DNA from: Campylobacter armoricus
Lineage (GTDB): Bacteria > Campylobacterota > Campylobacteria > Campylobacterales > Campylobacteraceae
Direction of reading: 5' to 3'
Assembly (NCBI RefSeq): GCF_013372105.1
Contig: NZ_CP053825.1
Span: 1 to 64,000, forward strand
Length of the DNA: 64,000 nt
Position numbers and translations under genes: made by a program. Positions 1 to 10,921 of the stretch are shown piece after piece. Numbering within the stretch: position 1 is the stretch's first letter; the number at the start of each line of letters is the position of its first letter. The notes under the pieces were generated by a model. It saw nothing but the letters and a program-made list of their open reading frames with translations, was not told the origin of the DNA and did not search any database.

Positions 1-1329
1 ATGAATATAAAAGATTTTTTACTTGAGTTTAAAACAGAAATTAGTGATAATGAATATAACACTTATATTTCACATTTACAATTTAGTGAAAAATTAAGCA
101 AAAATAATATATTAGTATTTATTGCACCTAATCATTTTTTAGCTAAATTTATACAAACAAAATACGCACAAAAATTAGCTTATTTTTATGAAGTAAAAAC
201 AGGAATTAATCCTCAAATAAAAATAACAACAAACAATCAAAAAATAGAGAATAATAATAATTTTAATATAGACATTTCTCAAATTAAATTCCAAAGCACT
301 ATTTTAAATCCATCTTTTACTTTTGAAAGTTTTGTTGTAGGTGATTCTAATCAATACGCTTATGCAACTTGTAAAGCCATTACAAGTAAAAACAAATTAG
401 GAAAATTATACAATCCTATTTTTATATATGGACCTACAGGACTTGGTAAAACACATTTACTTCAAGCAGTAGGTAATATATGCTTAGATAATGGATATAA
501 AGTTATTTATGCTACAAGTGATAATTTTATCAATGATTTTACTTCACATTTAAATAATAAAACTATGAATAAATTTCATGAAAAATATAAAAGTTGCGAT
601 GTATTGCTTATAGATGATGTGCAATTTTTAGGTAAAACTGACAAAATTCAAGAAGAATTTTTTTTCACATTTAATGAAATAAAAGAAAAATTTGGCCAAA
701 TCATAATGACAAGTGATAATCCACCAAATATGCTAAAAGGCATAACAGAACGCTTAAAAAGTCGTTTTGCAAATGGAATTATTGCAGATATTACTCCACC
801 TCAACTTGATACAAAAATCGCAATTATTAAGAAAAAATGTGAATTTAATGCTATTGATCTTGACTCACAAGTAATTAGTTATATTGCTACTTCTATGGGT
901 GATAATATCAGAGAAATCGAAGGAATGATTACAAATTTAAATGCTCAAGCAAGACTTTTTAATCAAAAAATCACTTTAGAAATCGTTAAAAGTTTTATGA
1001 AAGATCACATTAAAGAAACAAAAGAAAATATCAATGTTGAAGATATATTAAGTGAAGTTTCAAAAAGTTATAATCTCAAATCAAATGATATAAAATCAAA
1101 CAAAAAAACACAAAATATAGTTATGGCAAGAAGAGTTGTGATATTTTTAGCAAGAGAACTTACAACTATGTCTATGCCTCAACTTGCTAGATTTTTTAAT
1201 ATGAAAGATCATACTGCAATTTCGCATAATATTAAAAAAATTCAAGAATTAATGAATGAGAATGAAAATTTAAAAGCCATCATAGATGAATTAAGAAATA
1301 AAATCCTAACAAAAATAAAAAGTATGTGA
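1..1329 (+). CDS. dnaA: Chromosomal replication initiator protein DnaA
   Basis: This AAA+ ATPase binds DnaA boxes, melts the origin and loads the replicative helicase. The 442-residue product has the N-terminal helicase-contact domain (about 1-85), a Walker A motif GPTGLGKT (144-151), a Walker B segment VLLIDDVQF (201-209) and the C-terminal DNA-binding domain IV, whose signature runs from about residue 375 to HTAISH near 404. The length is normal for Campylobacter. The gene opens the window at base 1, as expected for a chromosome numbered from dnaA. Two DnaA-box-like motifs overlap or follow its stop codon. Confidence 0.98.
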   Translation: MNIKDFLLEFKTEISDNEYNTYISHLQFSEKLSKNNILVFIAPNHFLAKFIQTKYAQKLAYFYEVKTGINPQIKITTNNQKIENNNNFNIDISQIKFQSTILNPSFTFESFVVGDSNQYAYATCKAITSKNKLGKLYNPIFIYGPTGLGKTHLLQAVGNICLDNGYKVIYATSDNFINDFTSHLNNKTMNKFHEKYKSCDVLLIDDVQFLGKTDKIQEEFFFTFNEIKEKFGQIIMTSDNPPNMLKGITERLKSRFANGIIADITPPQLDTKIAIIKKKCEFNAIDLDSQVISYIATSMGDNIREIEGMITNLNAQARLFNQKITLEIVKSFMKDHIKETKENINVEDILSEVSKSYNLKSNDIKSNKKTQNIVMARRVVIFLARELTTMSMPQLARFFNMKDHTAISHNIKKIQELMNENENLKAIIDELRNKILTKIKSM

Positions 1330-1461
1330 ATTAATGTGAATTATTAAAAATTTTATTCTATGATTAAAAAATCTATAAAAAAAGGCTTTTAAAAAGTATT
1401 TCACATTTTCACATTGCTTATTATTATGATAAAATAAATTTAAAAAATAAAGGAAATAAAA
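1325..1461. other. Probable oriC between dnaA and dnaN
   Basis: This short, very AT-rich spacer holds four DnaA-box-like nonamers: TGTGAATTA at 1325-1333 and 1335-1343, and in the opposite orientation TATTTCACA at 1397-1405 and ATTTTCACA at 1405-1413. The central TTCACA/TGTGAA core is the known Epsilonproteobacterial DnaA box core, and an origin between dnaA and dnaN has been described for C. jejuni. The A/T-only stretch between the two box pairs could be the unwinding element. The site also contains the dnaN upstream region, with a TATGATAAAAT-like -10 near 1426. Confidence 0.7.
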
Positions 1462-2529
1462 ATGAAAATTAGCATTAACAAAAACACTCTTGAATCAGCC
1501 ATAGTTTTAACTAACTCTTATGTAGATAAAAAAGACTCAAGCAATATTGCTTCTCACTTACTTTTTGAAGTAATAGAAGATAAATTAATCATAAGAGCAA
1601 GTGATTATGAAATAGGAATTAACTATAAAATCAAAAAAATTAAAGTTGAAAGTGCAGGTTTTGCAACTGCTAATGCTAAAAGTATTTTAGATATTATTAA
1701 AAGTTTAAATAATGAAGATGTTGTTTTAGAAACTATAGAAAATTTTCTCTTTATAAGACAAAAAGGAACAAAATATAAACTTCCTATGTTTAATTATGAA
1801 GATTTCCCAAATTTTCCAAGTACTGAAGGAAAAGATAAATTCGATATTGACTCAAGTGATTTAAGTAGATCTTTAAAAAAAATCTTACCTGCTATTGATA
1901 CAAATAATCCAAAATATTCTTTAAATGGTGCATTATTAGATATAAAAACCACTCATATTAGCTTCGTAGGAACAGATACAAAGCGTTTAGCTGTATTCAC
2001 ATTAAATAAAACTAATGAAAAAGAATTTAATCTTTGTATCCCTAAAAAAGCTATCTTAGAAATGCAAAAAATATTTTTTGAAAAAATTGAAATTTATTAT
2101 GATGAAAATATACTTATTGCAAAAAATGATAATTTTGAATTCTTTACAAAACTTATTAATGACAAATTTCCTGATTATGAAAGAGTAATTCCAAAAAATA
2201 TTACTAAAGAATTTATTTTTAAAACTGAAGAATTTATGGATGCATTAAAAAAAATCAATGTAATTACTGAAAAAATGAAATTATATTTTCACAAAAACAA
2301 ACTTATTTTTGAAGGTATTAGTTTAGATAATATGGAAGCAAAAACAGAACTTGAAATAGAACTTAATATAGATGAAGAATTTAATCTTTGTATAAAAAAT
2401 AAATTTCTTACAGACTTTTTAAATTCTATTGAAAGCGAAACTTTTAAATTAAGTATTAATGAGCCTCATATGGCATTTTTAGTTTCAAGTGAAGAATTAC
2501 AAACTGTGATTATGCCAGTAATTTTATAA
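1462..2529 (+). CDS. dnaN: DNA polymerase III beta sliding clamp
   Basis: DnaN forms the ring-shaped dimer that tethers DNA polymerase III to its template and recruits other replication and repair proteins. The 355-residue product has the three-fold repeated clamp architecture without any catalytic motif. Recognisable clamp segments include the GTDTKRLA stretch near residues 171-178 and the C-terminal VIMPVIL tail, a lineage variant of the usual MPMRL end that lines the partner-binding pocket. An AAAGGAAATAAAA ribosome-binding site precedes the ATG. It lies directly downstream of the probable oriC and 9 bases upstream of gyrB. Confidence 0.97.
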   Translation: MKISINKNTLESAIVLTNSYVDKKDSSNIASHLLFEVIEDKLIIRASDYEIGINYKIKKIKVESAGFATANAKSILDIIKSLNNEDVVLETIENFLFIRQKGTKYKLPMFNYEDFPNFPSTEGKDKFDIDSSDLSRSLKKILPAIDTNNPKYSLNGALLDIKTTHISFVGTDTKRLAVFTLNKTNEKEFNLCIPKKAILEMQKIFFEKIEIYYDENILIAKNDNFEFFTKLINDKFPDYERVIPKNITKEFIFKTEEFMDALKKINVITEKMKLYFHKNKLIFEGISLDNMEAKTELEIELNIDEEFNLCIKNKFLTDFLNSIESETFKLSINEPHMAFLVSSEELQTVIMPVIL

Positions 2530-2538
2530 GGAAAATGA

Positions 2539-4857
<2,319 letters not shown>

Positions 4858-4864
4858 TATTTAA

Positions 4865-5392
4865 ATGATTTTTTTAATTGGAGGGCAAGGTCATAGTGGA
4901 AAGACCTTGCTTGCTCAAAGACTTCTTGAAAAATTTTCTTATCCTTATTTGAGTTTAGATCATTTAAAAATGGGTTTGATTAAAGGAATGAAAGATTTCC
5001 CTTTTAAAGCAAATGAGGATGAAAAAATAGCTGAGTTTTTATTTCCTATTGTAGATGGTATAATTCAAACTTGTATAGAAAATGAACAAAATTTAATCAT
5101 TGAAGGAATTTATCTTACTCCAAAAAAGCTACAAAAATTTCAAAATCATTCTAATATTAAAATACTTTATATCATTTTTTCAAAAGAATATATTTTACAA
5201 AATTATGAATTAATTTATAAAAAAGAAAATGTTATAGAAAAGCGTTTATTTAGTGAAAAAGAAGAAATAAATACTCTTATTTTAAATCATCAAAAACTTA
5301 AAGCTCAATGTGAAAATTTAAATCTTTCTTTTATTGAAATTCAAAAAGACTATGAAGCTGAATTAAAAAATGCAATAGATTTTTTTGCTTAA
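4865..5392 (+). CDS. Small P-loop kinase-like ATP-binding protein
   Basis: The 175-residue product begins with a P-loop, GGQGHSGKT (residues 7-15), followed by a SLDHLKMGL segment and IIEGIYL, an arrangement seen in small nucleotide or sugar kinases and zeta-toxin-like phosphotransferases. No lid or substrate motif is clear enough to name a substrate. It follows gyrB by 7 bases and is probably read from the same transcript. No antitoxin-like gene lies beside it, so a toxin role is not supported. A TTGCTT/AAGCAA hairpin covers its stop codon. The specific function is unknown; the P-loop assignment is secure. Confidence 0.75.
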   Translation: MIFLIGGQGHSGKTLLAQRLLEKFSYPYLSLDHLKMGLIKGMKDFPFKANEDEKIAEFLFPIVDGIIQTCIENEQNLIIEGIYLTPKKLQKFQNHSNIKILYIIFSKEYILQNYELIYKKENVIEKRLFSEKEEINTLILNHQKLKAQCENLNLSFIEIQKDYEAELKNAIDFFA

Positions 5393-5409
5393 AAGCAAGT
5401 AAATAGTTA

Positions 5410-5434
5410 TATAATATCTAAAAAAATATAAGGA
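5410..5434 (+). promoter_or_regulatory. Promoter -10 and ribosome-binding site for the urease operon
   Basis: A TATAAT hexamer at 5410-5415 and an AAGGA ribosome-binding site at 5430-5434 precede the ATG of ureA at 5440. Campylobacter sigma-70 promoters often lack a clear -35 box, and none is evident here. The leader would be only about 20 bases. No NikR-like palindrome was recognised. Confidence 0.55.
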
Positions 5435-5439
5435 TTAAA

Positions 5440-6111
5440 ATGCATTTTACTCAGCAGCAATTGCAACGATTAATGCTTCATTATGCAGGGAAGATCGCTA
5501 AAGATAGAAAAGAACAAAAAATAAAATTAAATTATAATGAAGCTTTAGCTTATATATGTTATGAATTAATGGAACTTGCAAGAAAAAATTTAAGTGTAAG
5601 TGAATTGATGAGTATAGGAAAAACTTTACTTACAAGTGAAGATGTAATTGATGGTGTTGCAAGTATGCTTGATGAAATTCAAATAGAACTTCCTTTTGAA
5701 GATGGTACAAAATTAGTTACCATACACGAACCTATAGCAAATGATGATAAAATAAAAGCTGGAGAGATATTTTTATCATCAGAATTTATTATACTTAATG
5801 AAAATAAAACTTCTATAGAAATCAAAGTAAGCAATAAAGGTGATCGTCCTATACAAGTTGGTTCGCATTTTCATTTCTTTGAAGTTAATCGCTTTTTGTC
5901 TTTTGATAGAGAAAAAGCTTATGGAAAAAGATTAAATATCGCTTCAGGAACAAGTGTGAGATTTGAACCAGGTGAAGAAAAAACAATTAGTTTGATTGAA
6001 TTTGGTGGTTTAAAAAAGGTTTTAGGTTTTAATAATCTTTGTGATGATTTTATTAATGATGAAAATAAAACTAAAGCTTTATCAAAAGCAAAAGAGAAAG
6101 GATTTCTTTGA
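5440..6111 (+). CDS. ureA: Urease small subunit (fused gamma-beta, Helicobacter type)
   Basis: This structural subunit of the nickel urease hydrolyses urea to ammonia and carbamate together with the large subunit. The 223 residues fuse the gamma domain (about 1-100) with the beta domain (about 105-223), which most bacteria encode separately. The fusion is the two-subunit architecture known from Helicobacter and urease-positive C. lari. The beta part contains the conserved [19 protein letters not shown] segment and the [16 protein letters not shown] motif. It is the first gene of the urease operon, and its stop codon overlaps the start of ureB. Confidence 0.96.
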   Translation: MHFTQQQLQRLMLHYAGKIAKDRKEQKIKLNYNEALAYICYELMELARKNLSVSELMSIGKTLLTSEDVIDGVASMLDEIQIELPFEDGTKLVTIHEPIANDDKIKAGEIFLSSEFIILNENKTSIEIKVSNKGDRPIQVGSHFHFFEVNRFLSFDREKAYGKRLNIASGTSVRFEPGEEKTISLIEFGGLKKVLGFNNLCDDFINDENKTKALSKAKEKGFL

Positions 6112-7805
6112 TTAAGATTAGCAAAAAAGACTATGTGAATATGTATGGTCCAACAACTAATGATAGAGTAAGATTAGCAGATACAGATTTAATTTTAAGA
6201 GTAGAAAAAGATTATACTTTATATGGCGAAGAAGTTAAATTTGGTGGTGGTAAAAATATCAGAGATGGTATGGCTCAAAGTGTGAGTGAGGGAGACTTTC
6301 CAGATTTAGTTTTAACTAATGCTTTGATTGTTGATTATACTGGTATTTATAAAGCAGATATTGGGATAAAAAATGGCTATATAGTAGGTATAGGAAAAGC
6401 AGGTAATCCTGATATACAAGATGGAGTTGATCCTAGCTTAATTATAGGCACAAGTACTGATATTATCGGTGCAGAAGGTTTAATAGTAACTGCAGGTGGT
6501 ATTGATACTCATATACATTTTATCTCCCCAACTCAAATTGAATGTGCTTTATATAGTGGTGTTACTACTATGATAGGAGGTGGCATAGGACCAAGTGAGG
6601 GAACAAATGCTACAACTTGCACAAGTGGAGTTTATCATATACATTCTATGTTAAAAGCTACACAGAACTACCCTATGAATTTTGGCTTTTTAGGTAAAGG
6701 AAATTCAAGTGATAAAAATGCCTTAAAAGAGCAAATTATAGCCGGTGTATGTGGTTTAAAAATTCATGAAGATTGGGGTGCTACTTCTAGTGTGATTAAT
6801 GCTAGTTTAAATATAGCTGATGAAATGGATATACAAGTAGCTATTCATACAGATACTTTAAATGAAGCAGGTTTTGTAGAAGATACGATTAAAGCTATTA
6901 ATGGTAGAGTTATTCATACTTTCCATACTGAAGGCGCAGGTGGTGGCCATGCTCCTGATATTATTAAAATGGCAGGTTTTGAAAATGTTTTACCTGCAAG
7001 TACTAATCCTACTATGCCTTTTACTAAAAATACCATTGATGAGCATTTAGATATGCTTATGGTTTGTCATCATTTAGATAATAAAATCAAAGAAGATGTT
7101 GAATTTGCAGATAGTAGAATTCGCCCTGAAACTATAGCAGCAGAAGATAAACTTCATGATATGGGTGTTTTTAGTATTATGAGTAGTGATTCTCAAGCTA
7201 TGGGACGCGTAGGTGAAGTGATTTTAAGAACATGGCAAAGTGCTGATAAATGTAAAAAAGAATTTGGCGCTTTGAAAGAAGATAATGATTTAGATGATAA
7301 TTTTCGTATTAAACGCTATATAGCAAAATATACTATAAATCCTGCTATTGCACATGGGATTGATAGCTATGTTGGTTCTATTGAAGTAGGAAAATTTGCT
7401 GATTTAGTGCTTTGGCAACCTAAATTTTTTGGAGTAAAACCAAAGCTTATTTTAAAAGGCGGTTTAATAGTAGGTGCAAAAATAGGCGATGCTAATGCTT
7501 CTATCCCAACACCTGAGCCTATTATCTATGAAAAAATGTTTGGAGCAAATTTAAATGAAAATGCTTTACATTTTGTTTCTAAAGCTTCTTTAGATGCTAA
7601 TATACCTGAAAAATTAAGTTTAAAAAGAAAATGTGTTGCAGTAAAAAATTGTAGAAATATCACTAAAAAAGATTTGAAATTTAATGATAAAGTTCAAGAT
7701 ATAGAAGTAAATCCACAAACTTATGAAGTTAAAATAAATGGTGAGCTTATTAGCTCTAAGAGTGTTGATTCTTTAGCTTTAGCTAGAAAATATTTTATGA
7801 TTTGA
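6108..7805 (+). CDS. ureB: Urease catalytic (alpha) subunit
   Basis: This subunit carries the di-nickel active site of urease. The 565-residue product shows the metal ligands: the HIHF pair near 134-136, the carbamylated lysine in GLKIHEDWG (K218, with H220), AIHTDTLNE, the flap [15 protein letters not shown], and the aspartate in [12 protein letters not shown]. The length is normal. Translation appears to start at a UUG (6108) whose last two bases form part of the ureA TGA stop, giving a coupled TTGA junction. It is called ureB in the Helicobacter/C. lari naming and corresponds to ureC elsewhere. Confidence 0.97.
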   Translation: MIKISKKDYVNMYGPTTNDRVRLADTDLILRVEKDYTLYGEEVKFGGGKNIRDGMAQSVSEGDFPDLVLTNALIVDYTGIYKADIGIKNGYIVGIGKAGNPDIQDGVDPSLIIGTSTDIIGAEGLIVTAGGIDTHIHFISPTQIECALYSGVTTMIGGGIGPSEGTNATTCTSGVYHIHSMLKATQNYPMNFGFLGKGNSSDKNALKEQIIAGVCGLKIHEDWGATSSVINASLNIADEMDIQVAIHTDTLNEAGFVEDTIKAINGRVIHTFHTEGAGGGHAPDIIKMAGFENVLPASTNPTMPFTKNTIDEHLDMLMVCHHLDNKIKEDVEFADSRIRPETIAAEDKLHDMGVFSIMSSDSQAMGRVGEVILRTWQSADKCKKEFGALKEDNDLDDNFRIKRYIAKYTINPAIAHGIDSYVGSIEVGKFADLVLWQPKFFGVKPKLILKGGLIVGAKIGDANASIPTPEPIIYEKMFGANLNENALHFVSKASLDANIPEKLSLKRKCVAVKNCRNITKKDLKFNDKVQDIEVNPQTYEVKINGELISSKSVDSLALARKYFMI

Positions 7806-8272
7806 TGATTTTACTTCAAAATAAAATAACGCATTATGATTTGAATAAAGAATGTGATTTTTTAGAGCTTAGTTGGTTTGATACTTTTAAAAAAATATTA
7901 AGAACAACAACTTTAAAAGGGCTTGATATTGCTATAAAAATGCCTGATAATAAAGGTTTAAATCATAATGATTGTTTATATGATGAGGATTTTTTAATTT
8001 TAGTGAAAATCAAACCTGAGAAGGTTTTAAAAATTCACATAGAAAATGAATATAACCTTGCTTTAATAAGTTATCAAGTGGGTAATATGCATTTAAATTT
8101 ATTTTATAAAGATCATAAACTCATCACTTTGGAACAAAACTCTATTATAAGGTTTTTGGAAAAATTTAATATAAAATACGAAAAATGTGAGGAAATTTTA
8201 GAGCCAAAATATATGCTTGATATGCCAAGTTTTATTCAAGTTGATCCAAATTTTAAACTTATTAAAGAGTAA
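7805..8272 (+). CDS. ureE: Urease accessory protein UreE
   Basis: UreE is the nickel-binding metallochaperone that delivers Ni to the urease maturation complex. The 155-residue product has the family's N-terminal peptide-binding domain and a C-terminal metal-binding domain, and ends without the histidine-rich tail found in Klebsiella UreE, so it probably carries few Ni ions, as in Helicobacter. The ATG at 7805 overlaps the ureB stop (TGATG); a TTG one codon earlier (7802) is an alternative start. UreE sequences are poorly conserved, so position in the cluster adds weight to the call. Confidence 0.9.
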   Translation: MILLQNKITHYDLNKECDFLELSWFDTFKKILRTTTLKGLDIAIKMPDNKGLNHNDCLYDEDFLILVKIKPEKVLKIHIENEYNLALISYQVGNMHLNLFYKDHKLITLEQNSIIRFLEKFNIKYEKCEEILEPKYMLDMPSFIQVDPNFKLIKE

Positions 8273-8274
8273 AG

Positions 8275-8943
8275 ATGAATAAATTAAATTTTTTACTTTT
8301 ACAAATTAGTGATTCTTCTTTTCCTATAGGAGCTTTTTCACATTCTTTTGGTTTAGAATCTTATGTGAATTTTGGTTATATAAAAAATATAGAAGATGCC
8401 AAAAAATTTTTAAAAACTCAGCTTTATTCTAATATTTTGTATTTTGAGCTTTTAGCTTTGAAGATAGCTTATGAAAATGCAAATGATATAGAAAAATTAC
8501 TGCTTTATCAAAGAAAATTTTTATCAAGTATAGTCGCAAAAGAACAAAGTCAAGCTTATGTTTTTTTGGCTAAACGCTTTGTAAAAAATGTCAGTCTTTA
8601 TGGATTATCAAATTCTTTATTAAATCAATACATTAAAGAAAATCAAACTCCTATTTATCCTTTTGCATATGCTTTATTTTGTAAAGATAATGAGCTTGAT
8701 TTTATGTATGAAAGTTTTTTGTTTGCTTTGATGAGTAATTTTATTAATATTCTTGTTAAAATTGTACCTTTATCGCAAAATGAAGGGCAAATTTTACTTT
8801 TTCAATTACAGCAAGATTTTCAAAAAGTTCTTTCTAAATTAAAAAATTTAAGTTTAAAAGATTGGTGTGAAAATCACAATATCTTAAATGATTATTTGGG
8901 TATAAAACACCAAAATTTAGCATTTAAAATTTATATTTCTTAA
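8275..8943 (+). CDS. ureF: Urease accessory protein UreF
   Basis: UreF acts with UreH and UreG to open the apo-urease active site and control GTP hydrolysis during nickel insertion. The 222-residue, mostly helical product begins with the family hallmark [21 protein letters not shown] (about residues 8-28). It contains the conserved stretch [12 protein letters not shown] in the middle and PLSQNEGQ towards the C-terminus. It starts 2 bases after the ureE stop, with the ribosome-binding sequence inside the end of ureE (AAAGAGTAAAG). Confidence 0.95.
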   Translation: MNKLNFLLLQISDSSFPIGAFSHSFGLESYVNFGYIKNIEDAKKFLKTQLYSNILYFELLALKIAYENANDIEKLLLYQRKFLSSIVAKEQSQAYVFLAKRFVKNVSLYGLSNSLLNQYIKENQTPIYPFAYALFCKDNELDFMYESFLFALMSNFINILVKIVPLSQNEGQILLFQLQQDFQKVLSKLKNLSLKDWCENHNILNDYLGIKHQNLAFKIYIS

Positions 8944-8953
8944 AAGGGTTATA

Positions 8954-9553
8954 ATGATTAAAATAGGCATAGGTGGTCCTGTAGGTAGTGGTAAAACAGC
9001 TTTAGTATTAAATTTATGTCAAGCTTTGAAAGATGAGCTTTCTTTGGCTGTAATTACGAATGATATTTATACAAATGAAGATGCAAATTTTTTAATCAAA
9101 CAAGGTGTTCTTGAAAAAGAAAGAATTATAGGAGTGCAAACTGGAGGTTGCCCTCATACAGCCATTAGAGAAGATGCTTCTTGTAATCTTGAAGCTATTG
9201 AGCTTTTACAAGAACGCTTTAGTGATTTAGATCTTATTTTTATAGAAAGTGGTGGAGATAATTTATCGATGACTTTTTCACCTGAACTTGTGGATTTTTT
9301 TATCTTTGTTATAGATGTTGCTCAAGGAGAAAAAATTCCACGCAAAGGTGGTCCTGCTATTTGTAGATCTGATTTAATGATTATCAATAAAATAGACTTA
9401 GCTCCTTATGTGAATGCTTCTTTAAAAATCATGCAAGAAGATACTTTAAAAATGCGTGGAGATAGACCTTTTATCATGAGTAATCTTCAAACTAAAGAAG
9501 GTTTGGAAGAAATCATCACTTGGATTAAAAAATACACACTTTTAAAGGATTGA
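8954..9553 (+). CDS. ureG: Urease accessory GTPase UreG
   Basis: UreG is a SIMIBI-class GTPase that couples GTP hydrolysis to nickel delivery into urease. The 199-residue product has the P-loop [13 protein letters not shown] near its N-terminus, the Cys-Pro-His metal motif within [14 protein letters not shown], an ESGGDNL switch-type segment, and the guanine-specificity motif NKIDLAPY. All catalytic and nickel-binding residues expected of the family are present, and the length is standard. An AAAAGGGTTATA ribosome-binding site precedes the ATG, 10 bases after ureF. Confidence 0.97.
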   Translation: MIKIGIGGPVGSGKTALVLNLCQALKDELSLAVITNDIYTNEDANFLIKQGVLEKERIIGVQTGGCPHTAIREDASCNLEAIELLQERFSDLDLIFIESGGDNLSMTFSPELVDFFIFVIDVAQGEKIPRKGGPAICRSDLMIINKIDLAPYVNASLKIMQEDTLKMRGDRPFIMSNLQTKEGLEEIITWIKKYTLLKD

Positions 9554-9554
9554 T

Positions 9555-10307
9555 TTGTTTGCTCAAAAGAGTGTTTTTAAACTTACATTAGATACTATTA
9601 ATGAAAAAACTATCATTAAAAATTCTTTTTTTACTCCTCCTTTTAAGCTTATGAGGAATTTTTATGATAAAAAATTAACTAGTATATATGTTTTAAATTC
9701 TAGTGCTGGAATTTTTAAAGATGATCATTTAAGTTTTGAAATCATATGTAAGAAAAATACAAATGCCGCTATACTTACACAAAGTTATGAAAAAGTATAT
9801 GATACTAAAGATTCTTTTGCGAGTAAAAATATTGATTTTGCTCTTGAAGAAAATGCAAGTTTTTTTTATATGCCAAAGCCACTTTTGCTTCAAGAAAATG
9901 CAAATTTTATACAAAATACAAAGATTAATCTAGCTTCTTTTTCAAGATTAGTTTATGTTGATTTTGTCATTTTTGGTAGAGTGGCTATGGAAGAAAAATT
10001 TGCTTTTAAAAATTATGAGAGTTTAACTCAAATTTATAGAAATGACACTTTAATTTTAAATGATAAAATTAAAATCAATCCTTCTTATATGAAAGAAAAT
10101 GAATTAAATTTTTTTGCAAATCATACGCATTATTTGAGTATTTATCTTTTTGGATACGATGAGTTTTATGAAGAATTAAAAGCTTTATTTGACGATATAA
10201 ATCAACTTTTTTATGAGGGTTTATGTATAAAAATTCTTAGTAAGAAAAGTGAAAAATTACTTTTACTTCAAGATAAGCTTTTTAAATTTTGTCAAAATAA
10301 AATATAA
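9555..10307 (+). CDS. ureH: Urease accessory protein UreH (UreD family)
   Basis: UreH (UreD in other bacteria) is the scaffold that binds apo-urease and recruits UreF-UreG for nickel insertion. The 250-residue product has the family's LNSSAGIFKDDHLSF segment (compare the usual GGlvgGD motif), AILTQSYEKVY and the SRLVYVDFVIFGRVA stretch. The start is a UUG at 9555 with AAAGGA 6 bases upstream, 1 base after the ureG stop; no in-frame ATG is placed where the conserved N-terminus would be preserved. It is the last urease gene. No nickel transporter or ureI follows. Confidence 0.93.
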   Translation: MFAQKSVFKLTLDTINEKTIIKNSFFTPPFKLMRNFYDKKLTSIYVLNSSAGIFKDDHLSFEIICKKNTNAAILTQSYEKVYDTKDSFASKNIDFALEENASFFYMPKPLLLQENANFIQNTKINLASFSRLVYVDFVIFGRVAMEEKFAFKNYESLTQIYRNDTLILNDKIKINPSYMKENELNFFANHTHYLSIYLFGYDEFYEELKALFDDINQLFYEGLCIKILSKKSEKLLLLQDKLFKFCQNKI

Positions 10308-10354
10308 AATATTGTGGTATTATAAAATTTTTAAAAACAAACTAAGGATTATAA

Positions 10355-10738
10355 ATGCGATATGGTGAAAAAGAAATCAAAGAATTTAGCGTAGAAAATA
10401 TGGAAGTTTGGCCAAATGATGCTAAAAATGATTATGTGATTAAAATCACTTTGCCTGAATTTATGTGTTGTTGTCCGCGTAGTGGATATCCTGATTTTGC
10501 TACTATTTATCTTGAATATATACCAAATAAATTAGTAGTTGAACTTAAAGCTATAAAACTTTATATAAATACTTTTATGTATAGAAATATTTCACATGAA
10601 GCAAGCATTAATGAAATTTATAATACTTTAAAAGAAAAACTTGATCCAAAATGGATAAAAGTAGTTGGTGATTTTAATCCTCGTGGTAATGTGCATACTG
10701 TTATAGAATGTAGATCTGATTTAGTAGTGTCTAAATAA
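10355..10738 (+). CDS. queF: preQ0 reductase (7-cyano-7-deazaguanine reductase) QueF
   Basis: QueF reduces the nitrile of preQ0 to preQ1 with NADPH in queuosine biosynthesis. The 127-residue product is the short, unimodular form. It shows the catalytic cysteine region MCCCPRSGYPDFA, followed by the family motif ELKAIKLY (normally E-[SL]-K-[SA]-[FI]-K-[LY]-Y) and a conserved RNISHEAS segment. It has its own AAGGAT ribosome-binding site and a possible TATAAA -10 upstream. The 47-base gap after ureH is too short and lacks the conserved bases for a preQ1 riboswitch. Confidence 0.96.
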   Translation: MRYGEKEIKEFSVENMEVWPNDAKNDYVIKITLPEFMCCCPRSGYPDFATIYLEYIPNKLVVELKAIKLYINTFMYRNISHEASINEIYNTLKEKLDPKWIKVVGDFNPRGNVHTVIECRSDLVVSK

Positions 10739-10849
10739 AATATTGGTTTGAAAAATTCAATTTTTAAAAATATAAATTAAATTTATATAAATACACCAAT
10801 TATATATTTTAAATACTTTTACTTTTAGAAACACCTTTTATATAAATAG

Positions 10850-10882
10850 GATACTTTTTATATTATTTTATAAAAAAGTATC
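10850..10882. promoter_or_regulatory. 33-base inverted repeat upstream of the sulfite dehydrogenase genes
   Basis: GATACTTTTTATA is followed by a short spacer and then TATAAAAAAGTATC, giving an almost perfect palindrome 40 bases before sorA. It could be an operator, or a hairpin terminating queF transcription; the absence of a T run after it argues mildly against a terminator. The rest of the 183-base queF-sorA gap is AT-rich, with nothing else recognisable. Confidence 0.4.
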
Positions 10883-10921
10883 TTAGAATTTACTCGAATT
10901 TACATTTTAAGGATAAATACA

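Noticed and set aside
4865-5392. Zeta-type toxin
   Set aside because: The P-loop fits, but there is no epsilon-like antitoxin or other partner beside it, so it was left as an unassigned kinase-like protein.
10308-10354. preQ1 riboswitch before queF
   Set aside because: The gap is only 47 bases and lacks the conserved AGAGGTTC-type aptamer core; it looks like a plain promoter and ribosome-binding site.
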